Of a stretch of 64,000 nucleotides of DNA, positions 41,023 to 48,532 are shown in pieces. Positions within the stretch are counted from its first letter, which is position 1. Every line of letters begins with the position of its first letter. The position numbers and the translations under genes are program-made. The notes beneath the pieces were generated by a model, which searched no databases, was not told the DNA's origin, and saw only the letters and a program-made list of their open reading frames with translations. This DNA comes from JAPSGM01 sp963777045 (lineage in GTDB: Bacteria > Chloroflexota > Limnocylindria > QHBO01): assembly GCA_963777045.1 (NCBI GenBank), contig CAVZPD010000027.1:59532-123531 (forward strand), in the 5' to 3' direction.

Positions 41023-42473
41023 GCGAGAAGACGCCGCTGACGCAGAAGGAGCGGATGGGGATCGACCGTGTCGCGATGCCGGAGCAGGCAGCCGAGCTGC
41101 GCGCGGTCAACTTCCGCGAGGTCAACCTCGGCCTGACCGAGCAGCTGGCGATGCTGGAGGCGGAGCGCTGCCTGCAGTGTCCGAAGCCGTACTGCATCGA
41201 TGGCTGCCCGGTGCGGGTCAACATCCCCCAGTTCATCGTCCGCCTGCGCGAGGGCGACATGGAGGGGGCCGCGGCCTCGCTCCTCGACGACAACGCCCTC
41301 CCCTGCGTGACCGGGCGCGTCTGCCCGCAGGAGACGCAGTGCGAGGGCGTGTGCCTGCGCGGCAAGAAGGGCCGGCCGGTGGCGATCGGCCACCTGGAGC
41401 GCTTCGTGGCCGACTGGGCGCAGCAGCACGCCGATGCCCTGGCACCAGCAGCGCGCAGGACGGCGGGCGGCAGCGTGGCGATCGTCGGTTCCGGCCCAGC
41501 CGGCCTGACGGCCGCTGGCGAGCTGGCCAAGCTTGGCCACGACGTGACCGTCTTCGAGGCGTTCCACGCCGCCGGCGGCGTGCTGATCTACGGCATTCCC
41601 GAGTTCCGCCTGCCGAAGGACATCGTCCAGGCCGAGGTGGACCGACTGAAGGCGAGCGGCGTCAAGATCGAGGCCAACGCCATCATCGGCAAGACGTACA
41701 CCCTCGCCGAGCTGCGCGAGCGCTTCGATGCCGTCTTCGTCGCCGTCGGTGCGGGCCTGCCGGTCTTCATGGACGTGCCCGGCGAGAACCTCAAGGGCGT
41801 CTACAGCGCCAACGAGTACCTGACCCGCATCAACCTGATGGGCGCCTGGAACGAGGGCGCCGATACGCCGATCCTGCATGGCCAGCGCGTAGTGGTGGTG
41901 GGCGGCGGCAACGTCGCCATGGATTCGGTCCGCACGGCCCGCCGGCTGGGGGCCGCCGCCGCCACGATCGTCTACCGTCGGGGCCACGAGGAGCTGCCTG
42001 CACGCGCCGAAGAGGTGCACCACGCGGAGCAGGAGGGCGTGGAGTTCGCATTCTTGGTGGCACCCAGCGAGGTGCTCGGTGACGAGCAGGGCTGGGTACG
42101 CGGCCTCCGCTGCGTGCGCATGGAGCTCGGCGAGGCCGATGCCTCCGGGCGACGCCGGCCGACACCCGTCCCCGGGTCGGAGTTCGAGATCGAGTGCGAC
42201 ATGGTCGTGGTGGCCATCGGCACGCGGTCGAACCCGCTGCTGACCACGACCTCCGCGGGCCTCGACGTCAACGAGTGGGGCTACATCGTCACCGATGAGT
42301 CCGGCATGACCAGCATCCCCGGCGTCTTCGCCGGCGGCGACATCGTGCGCGGGGCTGCGACGGTCATCCTGGCGATGGGCGACGGAAAGCGGGCAGCCGG
42401 GGCGATCCACGCCTACCTGACCCCCGAGCTCCCCGCGTCCGAGGAGGCAAGCCTGACGGCGGCCGACGCCTGA
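41019..42473 (+). CDS. NfnB/GltD-like NADPH oxidoreductase subunit
   Basis: A 484-residue subunit of the glutamate synthase small-chain/NfnB/SudA family. N-terminal cysteines for two [4Fe-4S] clusters are present (AERCLQCPKPYCIDGCPVRV; ALPCVTGRVCPQETQCEGVC). The first dinucleotide fold is VAIVGSGPAGLTAAGELAKL (FAD), the second VVVVGGGNVAMDSVRTARRL (NADPH), and the closing motif IPGVFAGGDIVRGAATVILA binds FAD. No gltB large subunit is adjacent, and the partner upstream is NfnA-like, so a transhydrogenase/bifurcating or sulfide-dehydrogenase role is more likely than glutamate synthesis. ATG 41019 overlaps the preceding stop by four bases. Confidence 0.93.
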   Translation: MSEKTPLTQKERMGIDRVAMPEQAAELRAVNFREVNLGLTEQLAMLEAERCLQCPKPYCIDGCPVRVNIPQFIVRLREGDMEGAAASLLDDNALPCVTGRVCPQETQCEGVCLRGKKGRPVAIGHLERFVADWAQQHADALAPAARRTAGGSVAIVGSGPAGLTAAGELAKLGHDVTVFEAFHAAGGVLIYGIPEFRLPKDIVQAEVDRLKASGVKIEANAIIGKTYTLAELRERFDAVFVAVGAGLPVFMDVPGENLKGVYSANEYLTRINLMGAWNEGADTPILHGQRVVVVGGGNVAMDSVRTARRLGAAAATIVYRRGHEELPARAEEVHHAEQEGVEFAFLVAPSEVLGDEQGWVRGLRCVRMELGEADASGRRRPTPVPGSEFEIECDMVVVAIGTRSNPLLTTTSAGLDVNEWGYIVTDESGMTSIPGVFAGGDIVRGAATVILAMGDGKRAAGAIHAYLTPELPASEEASLTAADA

Positions 42474-42513
42474 GCCGCTGCACCGCGTCCGCCCGGGGGC
42501 GTTGTGGGGTGGC

Positions 42514-42519
42514 TAGCAT
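42514..42519 (+). promoter_or_regulatory. -10 box for a leaderless mRNA (DUF3048 gene)
   Basis: TAGCAT six bases before the ATG at 42526. It separates this gene from the flavoprotein pair upstream. Confidence 0.5.
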
Positions 42520-42525
42520 GGGGAC

Positions 42526-43671
42526 ATGCACCTGACCCCGCGCAACCGGCTCGTGCTGGCGGGCGTCGGAGTGGCGCTCATCGCCGTGGTCGTCGTGGTC
42601 GGCCTGCTGCTGGCCGGATCCGGCGATGCCCAGCCGAGCCCGACACCGAACGCCACCGCCTCGGCGAGTCCGCCGCCGAGTTCGACCCCCACGCCCAGCC
42701 CCTCGCCGACACCCAGCCCCTCGCCGACACCCAGCCCGGCTGCCTTCTGCCCCTACAACGGCCTCCCGCTCGACGATCCTGGCGTGCTCGATCGCCCCGC
42801 GATGCTGGTCCAGGTCGAGAACAACGCGAACGGGCGTCCGACCTCCGGACTGAACGCGGCGGACCTCGTGATCGAGGCGCCGGTCGAGGGCGACACCACG
42901 CGCTTCGGCCCGGTCTACCTCTGCGCCGATGCGCCGGCCGCGATCGGCCCGGTCCGCAGCGCCCGCTACTACGACGTCGACCTGTGGCGTCAGCTCCACG
43001 TCATCATCATGCACTTCGGCGCCGGCTACGCCGTGCTCGACGAGTTCAACTCCACCGGCATGCCCTACGTCAACGGCATCTCGGGCGGCTGGTCCTTCTT
43101 CGCTCGGGTTGGCCCCCGCCCGGCGCCGCACAACGTCCAGTTCGACCTGGAGGGAGCGCGTGAGGCGGCTGACGCCGGGCGCCTCGGTAATCGGGTCGAA
43201 CGGGCCGGCGATCCCCGCGCGCCCTTCGAGTTCAATCCGGACGTCCAGCTGCCAGCGGGACGCGGCGTGGCGTCCGCCACCATCCACACCAACACCTTCT
43301 GGAGCTTCGGTTGGGACTGGGATGCCGCGAGCTCGGCCTGGCTTCGCCGCGACGCCGGCGCCCGCGCCACCGACGCCTTGACCGGTGATGCGCTCTCGGC
43401 CACCACGGTCATGGTGCAACGCGTGACCGAGCAGATCCTGTACGGCGAGCTCGATCCGGGCGGCTATCCACGGCGCCGCCAGAACCTGGTGGGCTCAGGC
43501 ACCGGCGTGCTCTACGCGGGTGGCCAGGCGTTCGACGTCCGCTGGTCGCGTCCCTCCAACGACGCCGTGACCTCGTGGACCTACGCCGACAGCGGCGACC
43601 CGGTCGTCCTGCCGCCGGGCCGGGTCTGGTGGGAGATCGTGCCGGTCGGTTCGTCGATCAACGAGCGCTAG
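42526..43671 (+). CDS. DUF3048 (YerB-type) anchored extracytoplasmic protein
   Basis: A 381-residue DUF3048 protein. An N-terminal hydrophobic helix (LVLAGVGVALIAVVVVVGLL) serves as membrane anchor or signal peptide. It is followed by a Pro/Ser/Thr spacer of about 40 residues encoded by a 15-base tandem repeat (SPSPTP units). The folded part has the family's signatures: PAMLVQVENNANGRPTSGLN, ADLVIEAPVEGDTTRFGPVY, IGPVRSARYYDVDLW, a WSFGWDW-centred beta region and a C-terminal VVLPPGRVWWEIVP. The protein acts outside the membrane; its biochemical role is not known. The gene stands alone on the plus strand. Confidence 0.9.
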   Translation: MHLTPRNRLVLAGVGVALIAVVVVVGLLLAGSGDAQPSPTPNATASASPPPSSTPTPSPSPTPSPSPTPSPAAFCPYNGLPLDDPGVLDRPAMLVQVENNANGRPTSGLNAADLVIEAPVEGDTTRFGPVYLCADAPAAIGPVRSARYYDVDLWRQLHVIIMHFGAGYAVLDEFNSTGMPYVNGISGGWSFFARVGPRPAPHNVQFDLEGAREAADAGRLGNRVERAGDPRAPFEFNPDVQLPAGRGVASATIHTNTFWSFGWDWDAASSAWLRRDAGARATDALTGDALSATTVMVQRVTEQILYGELDPGGYPRRRQNLVGSGTGVLYAGGQAFDVRWSRPSNDAVTSWTYADSGDPVVLPPGRVWWEIVPVGSSINER

Positions 43672-43734
43672 GCGGCTGGCCCAACTCCGTCCGCCGGCGG
43701 CAATCCGGATCCAGCTGGCTCCGGTGCGGCAACG

Positions 43735-44121
43735 TCAGCTGCTGGTCGACGTACCCTCGGCCAGGGCTTCAGCCAGCGGCATGAGGCGCTGCGTCATCTG
43801 GCTGTCGAACGCGCGCCGTGCCTGGATCAGCGTTTCGCCAAAGAAGAGCACGCGCTGGGGCGGCTGCGCTTCGAGACGGGATCGTGCGAGGAGCGTGTGT
43901 TCGAGCTCCTTCGCGAATGCCTGCAGCTCATCGAGTGCGGTGTCGTTGGTCGGGAGGCCCGAACGGAACGTGTACGTCCTCTGTGCCAGCCGCTGCCAGC
44001 CATCGGGGTCCGGCGTCTCAGACTCCAATTGCACCTGCGCCAGGGCAAGCGCCTCCGTCAGCAACTCGTGAAGCTGCCGGCCGTAGGCGGCCATGGGATC
44101 CGGATCGGCTTGGCGGGTCAT
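43735..44121 (-). CDS. hypothetical helical protein
   Basis: A 128-residue, mostly alpha-helical soluble protein (MAAYGRQLHELLTEALALAQ, TALDELQAFAKELEHTLLAR, LMPLAEALAEGTS). No family is recognised. The frame is open to 44448, and an ATG at 44148 is also possible, but AGGA before ATG 44121 favours the short form. It lies 136 bases downstream of the ssb stop on the same strand, so it may be at the end of that transcript. Composition and helices suggest a small adaptor or bundle; nothing more can be said. Confidence 0.5.
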   Translation of the reverse strand: MTRQADPDPMAAYGRQLHELLTEALALAQVQLESETPDPDGWQRLAQRTYTFRSGLPTNDTALDELQAFAKELEHTLLARSRLEAQPPQRVLFFGETLIQARRAFDSQMTQRLMPLAEALAEGTSTSS

Positions 44122-44257
44122 CTGCGGTCCTGCTCGCTGGGTCTCCATATCCTCGCATGAATGCCCGCGGGTGGCGCTCGCAGCGCCCTGGAGTTGGAAT
44201 CGGGGAGCTTCCGGGGGCACGGAGGGAGGGCCGCGCGAGCCCTCCCTCGATGGCTGG

Positions 44258-44692
44258 CTAGAGGGCGACCAGCTCCTCTTCGGGAGCGCTGCCGGCACCG
44301 TTGCCGCCGTCCGTGGCGGGGAGACCGTCCGGGCCTGCCTCGGCCACGACCTGCGCCTCCTTGGCGTACTCCTTCTTGCCGCGGCCCGAGAGCATCTCCA
44401 GGTTGGCGGCCACGACTTCTGTCTTCCAGTGTCGAACGCCGGCGTCATCGTCCCACTGGCGCGTCTGGAGGCGTCCCTCGATGTCCACCAGCTGGCCCTT
44501 GCTCAGGAACTTGCCGCATACCTCCGCCAGGCGGTCCCAGGCAACGATGTTGTGGTACTCCGTCCGCTCCCCGGCCCCGGCACCACGGAACTCGTTGGTG
44601 GCGACCACGAAGTTGGCCACCGGCTTCCCCGAGGGGAGCGATCGGAGCTCCGGGTCCCGCGTCAGCCGGCCGACCAGCATCACCTTGTTCAC
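44258..44692 (-). CDS. ssb: single-stranded DNA-binding protein
   Basis: SSB, 144 residues, coats single-stranded DNA in replication and repair. The OB fold (residues 1-108) is standard: VNKVMLVGRLTRDPELRSLP, VANFVVATNEF, EYHNIVAWDRLAEVCGKFLS, GQLVDIEGRLQTRQWDDD and VVAANLEMLSGR. The tail is short (about 35 residues) and ends APEEELVAL instead of the usual acidic D-D-D-I-P-F, so the partner-binding tip is altered: acidic residues stay, but the final Pro-Phe is missing. The start is GTG 44692 with AGGAGG about nine bases upstream. No rpsF or rpsR is adjacent, contrary to the common arrangement, so another ssb gene may exist elsewhere. Confidence 0.95.
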   Translation of the reverse strand: MNKVMLVGRLTRDPELRSLPSGKPVANFVVATNEFRGAGAGERTEYHNIVAWDRLAEVCGKFLSKGQLVDIEGRLQTRQWDDDAGVRHWKTEVVAANLEMLSGRGKKEYAKEAQVVAEAGPDGLPATDGGNGAGSAPEEELVAL

Positions 44693-44782
44693 GCTGCATA
44701 ACCTCCTGCCCCGCACGCCGGGGCTCTCTGCGGCGTGCCGGGCGAGGCGGCCGCCGAGGCGCAGACCGTAGCCCGTGGGTGC

Positions 44783-45652
44783 TTACGGCCCGCTTACGCC
44801 GCGCTTATCGGCCGCGGTTGAAGCCACCTCGTACGCTCGGCGCCGATTCACGCCGGCCGCCCGCAGCAGCTCGACGATCGAGCGCGGCGCGAGGCCCTGC
44901 TCGGCCGCCGCATCGGCGAGCGCCGCGACATCGAATGGCTCGGCCTCGCGGCGTCGTTGAGGGCCAGGACTGATCACGACCGTGAATTCGCCGCGGACCT
45001 CCACCAGCCGCTCGGCGACGGAGCCCGGCGTACCGGCCAGCACCTCCTCGTGCAGCTTGGTGAGCTCGCGGCACACGGCCACCTCCGACTCCGCGGCGGC
45101 TCGCTCCAGCTCGCGCAGGAGTGGCCGGATGCGGTGGGGGGCCTCGTAGAGCACGAGCGGGAGCTGGCTGACGCCGGCGGCGGCCAGCAGTCGCTCGAGG
45201 GCGGCTCGCCGTGCGCTCAGCGGCCGGGTCGGGAGGAAGCCGCCGAACAGGAAGCCCGGGGCGTCCAGCCCGGAGAGCGCGATGGCAGCCGTCACGGCGG
45301 ACGGCCCAGGGACGATCTCCACCACGTGCCCCGCCTCGCGGGCGGCGGCGACGAGGGCGGCGCCGGGATCTGAGATGGCGGGCATGCCGGCATCGGTGGT
45401 GAGGGCCAGCCGCTCCCCGGCCGCCAGGCGTCCGAGCAGCTCCGGGAGCCGCTGCGCGGCGTTGTGCTCGTGGAACGAGACGGTCGGGACGTGCGCCCCC
45501 AGGTGTGCGAGCAGGCGTGCCGCCACCCGCGTGTCCTCGGCAACCACGACGTCCGCCCCGGTGAGGGCGGCGGCGGCCCGCGGCGAGAGGTCCCCCAGGT
45601 TCCCGATGGGTGTGCCCACCACTGCCAGCCGCCCGCGCCCCGGATCGGCCAC
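44783..45652 (-). CDS. rsmI: 16S rRNA (cytidine-1402-2'-O)-methyltransferase
   Basis: RsmI, 289 residues, methylates the ribose of C1402 in 16S rRNA with SAM. It has the tetrapyrrole-methylase fold: LAVVGTPIGNLGDLSPRAA, VVAEDTRVAARLLAHLG, SFHEHNAAQRLPELL, LTTDAGMPAISDPGAALV, VPGPSAVTAAIALSGL, FLFGGFLP and YEAPHRIRPLLREL, all in the family order. The extra C-terminal domain (VAALADAAAEQGLAPRSIVE) is also typical. GTG 45652 follows the nadE stop by three bases, so rsmI is the last gene of the NAD synthetase operon. Cytoplasmic. Confidence 0.96.
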   Translation of the reverse strand: MADPGRGRLAVVGTPIGNLGDLSPRAAAALTGADVVVAEDTRVAARLLAHLGAHVPTVSFHEHNAAQRLPELLGRLAAGERLALTTDAGMPAISDPGAALVAAAREAGHVVEIVPGPSAVTAAIALSGLDAPGFLFGGFLPTRPLSARRAALERLLAAAGVSQLPLVLYEAPHRIRPLLRELERAAAESEVAVCRELTKLHEEVLAGTPGSVAERLVEVRGEFTVVISPGPQRRREAEPFDVAALADAAAEQGLAPRSIVELLRAAGVNRRRAYEVASTAADKRGVSGP

Positions 45653-45655
45653 CAG

Positions 45656-46522
45656 TCAGCTTCCCCGGCGCGAGCCGGGACGCCGGCGCGGGTAGAGGTG
45701 GTCGATCCCCGGCGTGCGCAGACTGACCTTCGCCACCGGCGCCAGCTGGCGCTTGTACTCCATCCGCGCCACCGTGCGCGCCACCCAATCCACGAGGTGG
45801 GGCTGGAGCCCGGCGCGCACGCATCGGTCCACCGTCCACCTGCGGTCGACCAGCGCAAACAGGATCCGGTCGAGGTCCTCGTAGCTCGCGCCGAGCTCCC
45901 CCTCGTCGGTCTGGCCGGGCCACAGGTCGGCCGACGGCGGCTTGGCGATGATCCGCTCCGGCACGCCCAGCTCGGCGGCGACCGCGCGCAGCTGGCTCTT
46001 GTAGAGGTCGCCGATCGGCTGCAGCGCGGCGGCCATGTCGCCGTGGAGGGTGCCGTAGCCGAGCAGCGCCTCGGTCTTGTTGCTGGTTCCCAGCACCAGC
46101 GCGTCGAAGGCCGCCGAGCGGTCGTAGAGCACGATCATGCGCTGCCGAGCCATCACGTTCCCCCGCCGTACCCGCAGCGTGGGATCGTCCGGGGGACCGA
46201 TGAGCTCGAGCATCGGCTCCACCATGGGCGTGATCTCGACCCGTTCGGTGCGGCAGCCGAGGGCGTCGACGACTGCCATCGCATCGGCCTCCGAATCGGC
46301 CGATGACGAACGGTACGGCATGCGGATCGCCAGCAGGTCGCCCGGGCCGACCGCCCTTGCTGCCAGGTAGGCCGACGTCGCCGAGTCGACGCCCCCCGAC
46401 AGGCCCACCACCAGCCGCTCGAACCCCGTCTGCTCCAGCTGGGAACGGATGAAGCCCACGATCACCTCCACCGCCTGCGGCGGATCGAGCTCCGGCAGCG
46501 GCGGCAGTTCCTGGTGGCTCAT
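45656..46522 (-). CDS. nadE: NAD+ synthase, synthetase domain only
   Basis: NadE, 288 residues, adenylates deamido-NAD and amidates it to NAD+. The PP-loop is LSGGVDSATS (Ser42-Ser47), and NVMARQRMIVLYD, VLGTSNKTEALLGYGTLHGD and DLYKSQLRAVAAELGVP are family signatures, followed by PPSADLWPGQTDE. The C-terminal YKRQLAPVAKVS segment is also typical. It corresponds to the C-terminal half of glutamine-dependent NAD synthetase; the amidase half is a separate gene just upstream, overlapping by four bases. In this arrangement ammonia would come from that partner. Confidence 0.95.
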   Translation of the reverse strand: MSHQELPPLPELDPPQAVEVIVGFIRSQLEQTGFERLVVGLSGGVDSATSAYLAARAVGPGDLLAIRMPYRSSSADSEADAMAVVDALGCRTERVEITPMVEPMLELIGPPDDPTLRVRRGNVMARQRMIVLYDRSAAFDALVLGTSNKTEALLGYGTLHGDMAAALQPIGDLYKSQLRAVAAELGVPERIIAKPPSADLWPGQTDEGELGASYEDLDRILFALVDRRWTVDRCVRAGLQPHLVDWVARTVARMEYKRQLAPVAKVSLRTPGIDHLYPRRRPGSRRGS

Positions 46523-47403
46523 GCCGGCTTCTCGTCCGCCGGCGGCAGGTCCGCCCGCTCGCCGATAATGCGGTCAAGCTCACGGCGGACCAGCTCCAGC
46601 CGCTCGTCGGCCAGCAGGGGCAGCTGGTAGCGCTGCATGCGCAGGTCGTCGGACTCGAGCGTCCCGACGACCAGCGCCTCCTCGTAGAGCGGTCCCTCGG
46701 CCAGCACGCCGCCATCGGGAGCCAGCAGGCGCGAACCGCCCCAGAAGGTGAGTCCCTCCTCGTTGCCGACCCGGTTGCAGAAGGCAATCCCGACGGTCCC
46801 CAGCAGGGCGTACGTGTCCTGCATCCGGTGCCAGCCGGCGATCGCCCGCAGGCCCGCGGCGCTGCCCGGGGCGCGGGCCGGCCCCGCGGCCAGGTTGACG
46901 AGCAGCGCGGCGCCATCCTGCGCCTGCAGCATGGGCAGCGAGGCGTGCCAGAAGTCCTCGCAGATCGAGAGGCCGATGCGCCCGAGCGGTTCCCCCGTCT
47001 CCACGGTCCTGATGCGGTCGCCCGGGCGGGTGAAGCGCCCCTCGTCGAAGAGGCCGTAGGTGGGCAGGTAGACCTTGCGATGCAGGCCGATGAGCTCGCC
47101 GTCGCGCAGCAGCGCCGAGGCGTTGGCGTAGCGGTGGTCATCGGTCTCCTCCACGAAGCCGATGGCGACGAGGACGCCGGGTGCCAGGCGGCTCAGCTCG
47201 GCGAGGCGGGGGTCGGTGGCCGGCATCGCCACCTCGGGGACGAGGTCCGAGAGCAGGTAGCCGCTCAGCGCCAGCTCGGGGAAGACGGCCAGCTGAGCCC
47301 CGCGGTCTGCGGCCCGGCGCAGCCAGGTCCCGGCCAGCTCCAGGTTCGCATCCACCTCCCCGAGCCGCGGCGCAAGCTGTGCCAGGGCGATACGGCACTC
47401 CAT
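46519..47403 (-). CDS. nitrilase-family glutaminase partner of NadE
   Basis: A 294-residue C-N hydrolase. The Glu-Lys-Cys triad is visible: Glu43 (VFPELALSGYL), Lys110 (GLHRKVYLPTYGLFDE) and Cys148 (LSICEDFWHASLP). The sequence around the triad matches the amidase half of glutamine-dependent NAD synthetase rather than other nitrilases (LSGYLLSDL, YGLFDEGRF, CEDFWH). It should release ammonia from glutamine for NadE. In most bacteria the two are fused; here the stop overlaps nadE by four bases (ATGA). TAGGCT lies seven bases before the ATG at 47403. An independent amidase role is possible but less likely. Confidence 0.9.
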   Translation of the reverse strand: MECRIALAQLAPRLGEVDANLELAGTWLRRAADRGAQLAVFPELALSGYLLSDLVPEVAMPATDPRLAELSRLAPGVLVAIGFVEETDDHRYANASALLRDGELIGLHRKVYLPTYGLFDEGRFTRPGDRIRTVETGEPLGRIGLSICEDFWHASLPMLQAQDGAALLVNLAAGPARAPGSAAGLRAIAGWHRMQDTYALLGTVGIAFCNRVGNEEGLTFWGGSRLLAPDGGVLAEGPLYEEALVVGTLESDDLRMQRYQLPLLADERLELVRRELDRIIGERADLPPADEKPA

Positions 47404-47410
47404 GCCGCAG

Positions 47411-47416
47411 AGCCTA
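47411..47416 (-). promoter_or_regulatory. -10 box for a leaderless mRNA (NAD synthetase operon)
   Basis: TAGGCT seven bases before the ATG at 47403. It overlaps the last codons of the ABC transporter gene upstream (stop at 47414). Confidence 0.4.
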
Positions 47417-48532
47417 GCCGACCGGGTTTGCCGGCGCCGCCTCGAAGCCGGTGCTGGTGTGTGCCGCCTCGGAGATGAGCCGATCGCGATCCGCGCCCGG
47501 CAGCAGCTCCTCCGCGAAGTGACAGGCGACTTCGTGGTCGTCGCGAAGCTGCCGCAGGATCGGTCGCTCCGTCGCGCAGCGCTCGGGGTTGCCGAGACGC
47601 TGTCGGAGCCAGCACCGCGTGTGGAAGCGGCAGCCGGATGGTGGATTGACGGGTGACGGCACGTCGCCGAGCAGGATGATCCTGCGCCGCTTCTCGCGCT
47701 CGCGCGGCGACGCGACCGGGACGGCTGAGAGGAGCGCGATGGTGTACGGGTGCAGCGGCGTCCGATAGATCTCGTCGCTGCCCGCCACCTCCGCCAGGGC
47801 GCCGAGGTACATGACCGCCACTCGGTCGCTGATGTGCTCGACGACCCCCATGTTGTGCGCGATGAAGAGGTAAGTCAGCCCCAGCTCCCGCTGCAGCTCA
47901 CGCAGCAGGTTGAGGACCTGCGCCTGGATGCTGACGTCGAGGGCGCTGACCGGCTCGTCGCACACGATCAGCTCCGGGTGCAGGACGAGCGCACGGGCGA
48001 TGCCGATGCGCTGGCGCTGCCCCCCGGAAAACTCGTGCGGGTAGCGGCGCGCATGGTACGGCTGCAGGCCGACGCGCTCCATCATCTCCGAGACGAGGCG
48101 CTGTCGCTCCTCGGCCGGCACGCCGTGGATCCGCAGCCCCTCGCCGATGGCGGTGCCGATGGGCGAGCGCGGATCGAGCGACCCGTACGGGTCCTGGAAG
48201 ATGATCTGCATCTTGCGGCGCATGGCCTTCATGCGGCTGGCGGGGAGCGCGGTGATATCGGTCCCGTCGAAGAGGATCTGCCCGCCGGTCGGTTCGATCA
48301 ACCGCAGCAGGGCGCGGCCCACCGTCGTCTTGCCGCAGCCCGACTCCCCCACCAGGCCCAGCGTCTCGCCGCGCCGGATGTAGAGGCTCACATCGTCGAC
48401 CGCCTTCACGTCGCCGATCCGCCGCTGCAGGATGCCACCGGTCACCGGGAAGAAGACCGACAGGTTCTTCAGCTCGACGAGCGACTCCCGCTGGCCGGCA
48501 TCGCGCACCGTGGCGTCGGCGGGCGCAGTCAT
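47414..48532 (-). CDS. oligopeptide ABC transporter ATPase, OppF-like (system 1)
   Basis: A 372-residue ATPase driving peptide uptake. Walker A is GLVGESGCGKTTVGR, the Q-loop lies in IIFQDPYGSLDPR, the signature motif is EFSGGQRQRIGIARAL, Walker B is LIVCDEPVSALDVS and the switch His is in FIAHNMGVVEHIS (Asn replaces the usual Asp after His). The C-terminal OppD/F extension carries the cysteines for an iron-sulfur or zinc site (PPSGCRFHTRCWL ... RCATERP ... VACHF). A head of about 20 residues precedes the domain. Its start overlaps the OppD-like gene by four bases. It is the last gene of the first importer operon. Confidence 0.95.
   Translation of the reverse strand: MTAPADATVRDAGQRESLVELKNLSVFFPVTGGILQRRIGDVKAVDDVSLYIRRGETLGLVGESGCGKTTVGRALLRLIEPTGGQILFDGTDITALPASRMKAMRRKMQIIFQDPYGSLDPRSPIGTAIGEGLRIHGVPAEERQRLVSEMMERVGLQPYHARRYPHEFSGGQRQRIGIARALVLHPELIVCDEPVSALDVSIQAQVLNLLRELQRELGLTYLFIAHNMGVVEHISDRVAVMYLGALAEVAGSDEIYRTPLHPYTIALLSAVPVASPREREKRRRIILLGDVPSPVNPPSGCRFHTRCWLRQRLGNPERCATERPILRQLRDDHEVACHFAEELLPGADRDRLISEAAHTSTGFEAAPANPVG

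Noticed and set aside
42660..42745. 15-bp tandem repeat in the DUF3048 gene
   Set aside because: It is in frame and encodes an ordinary Pro/Ser/Thr spacer behind the membrane anchor.
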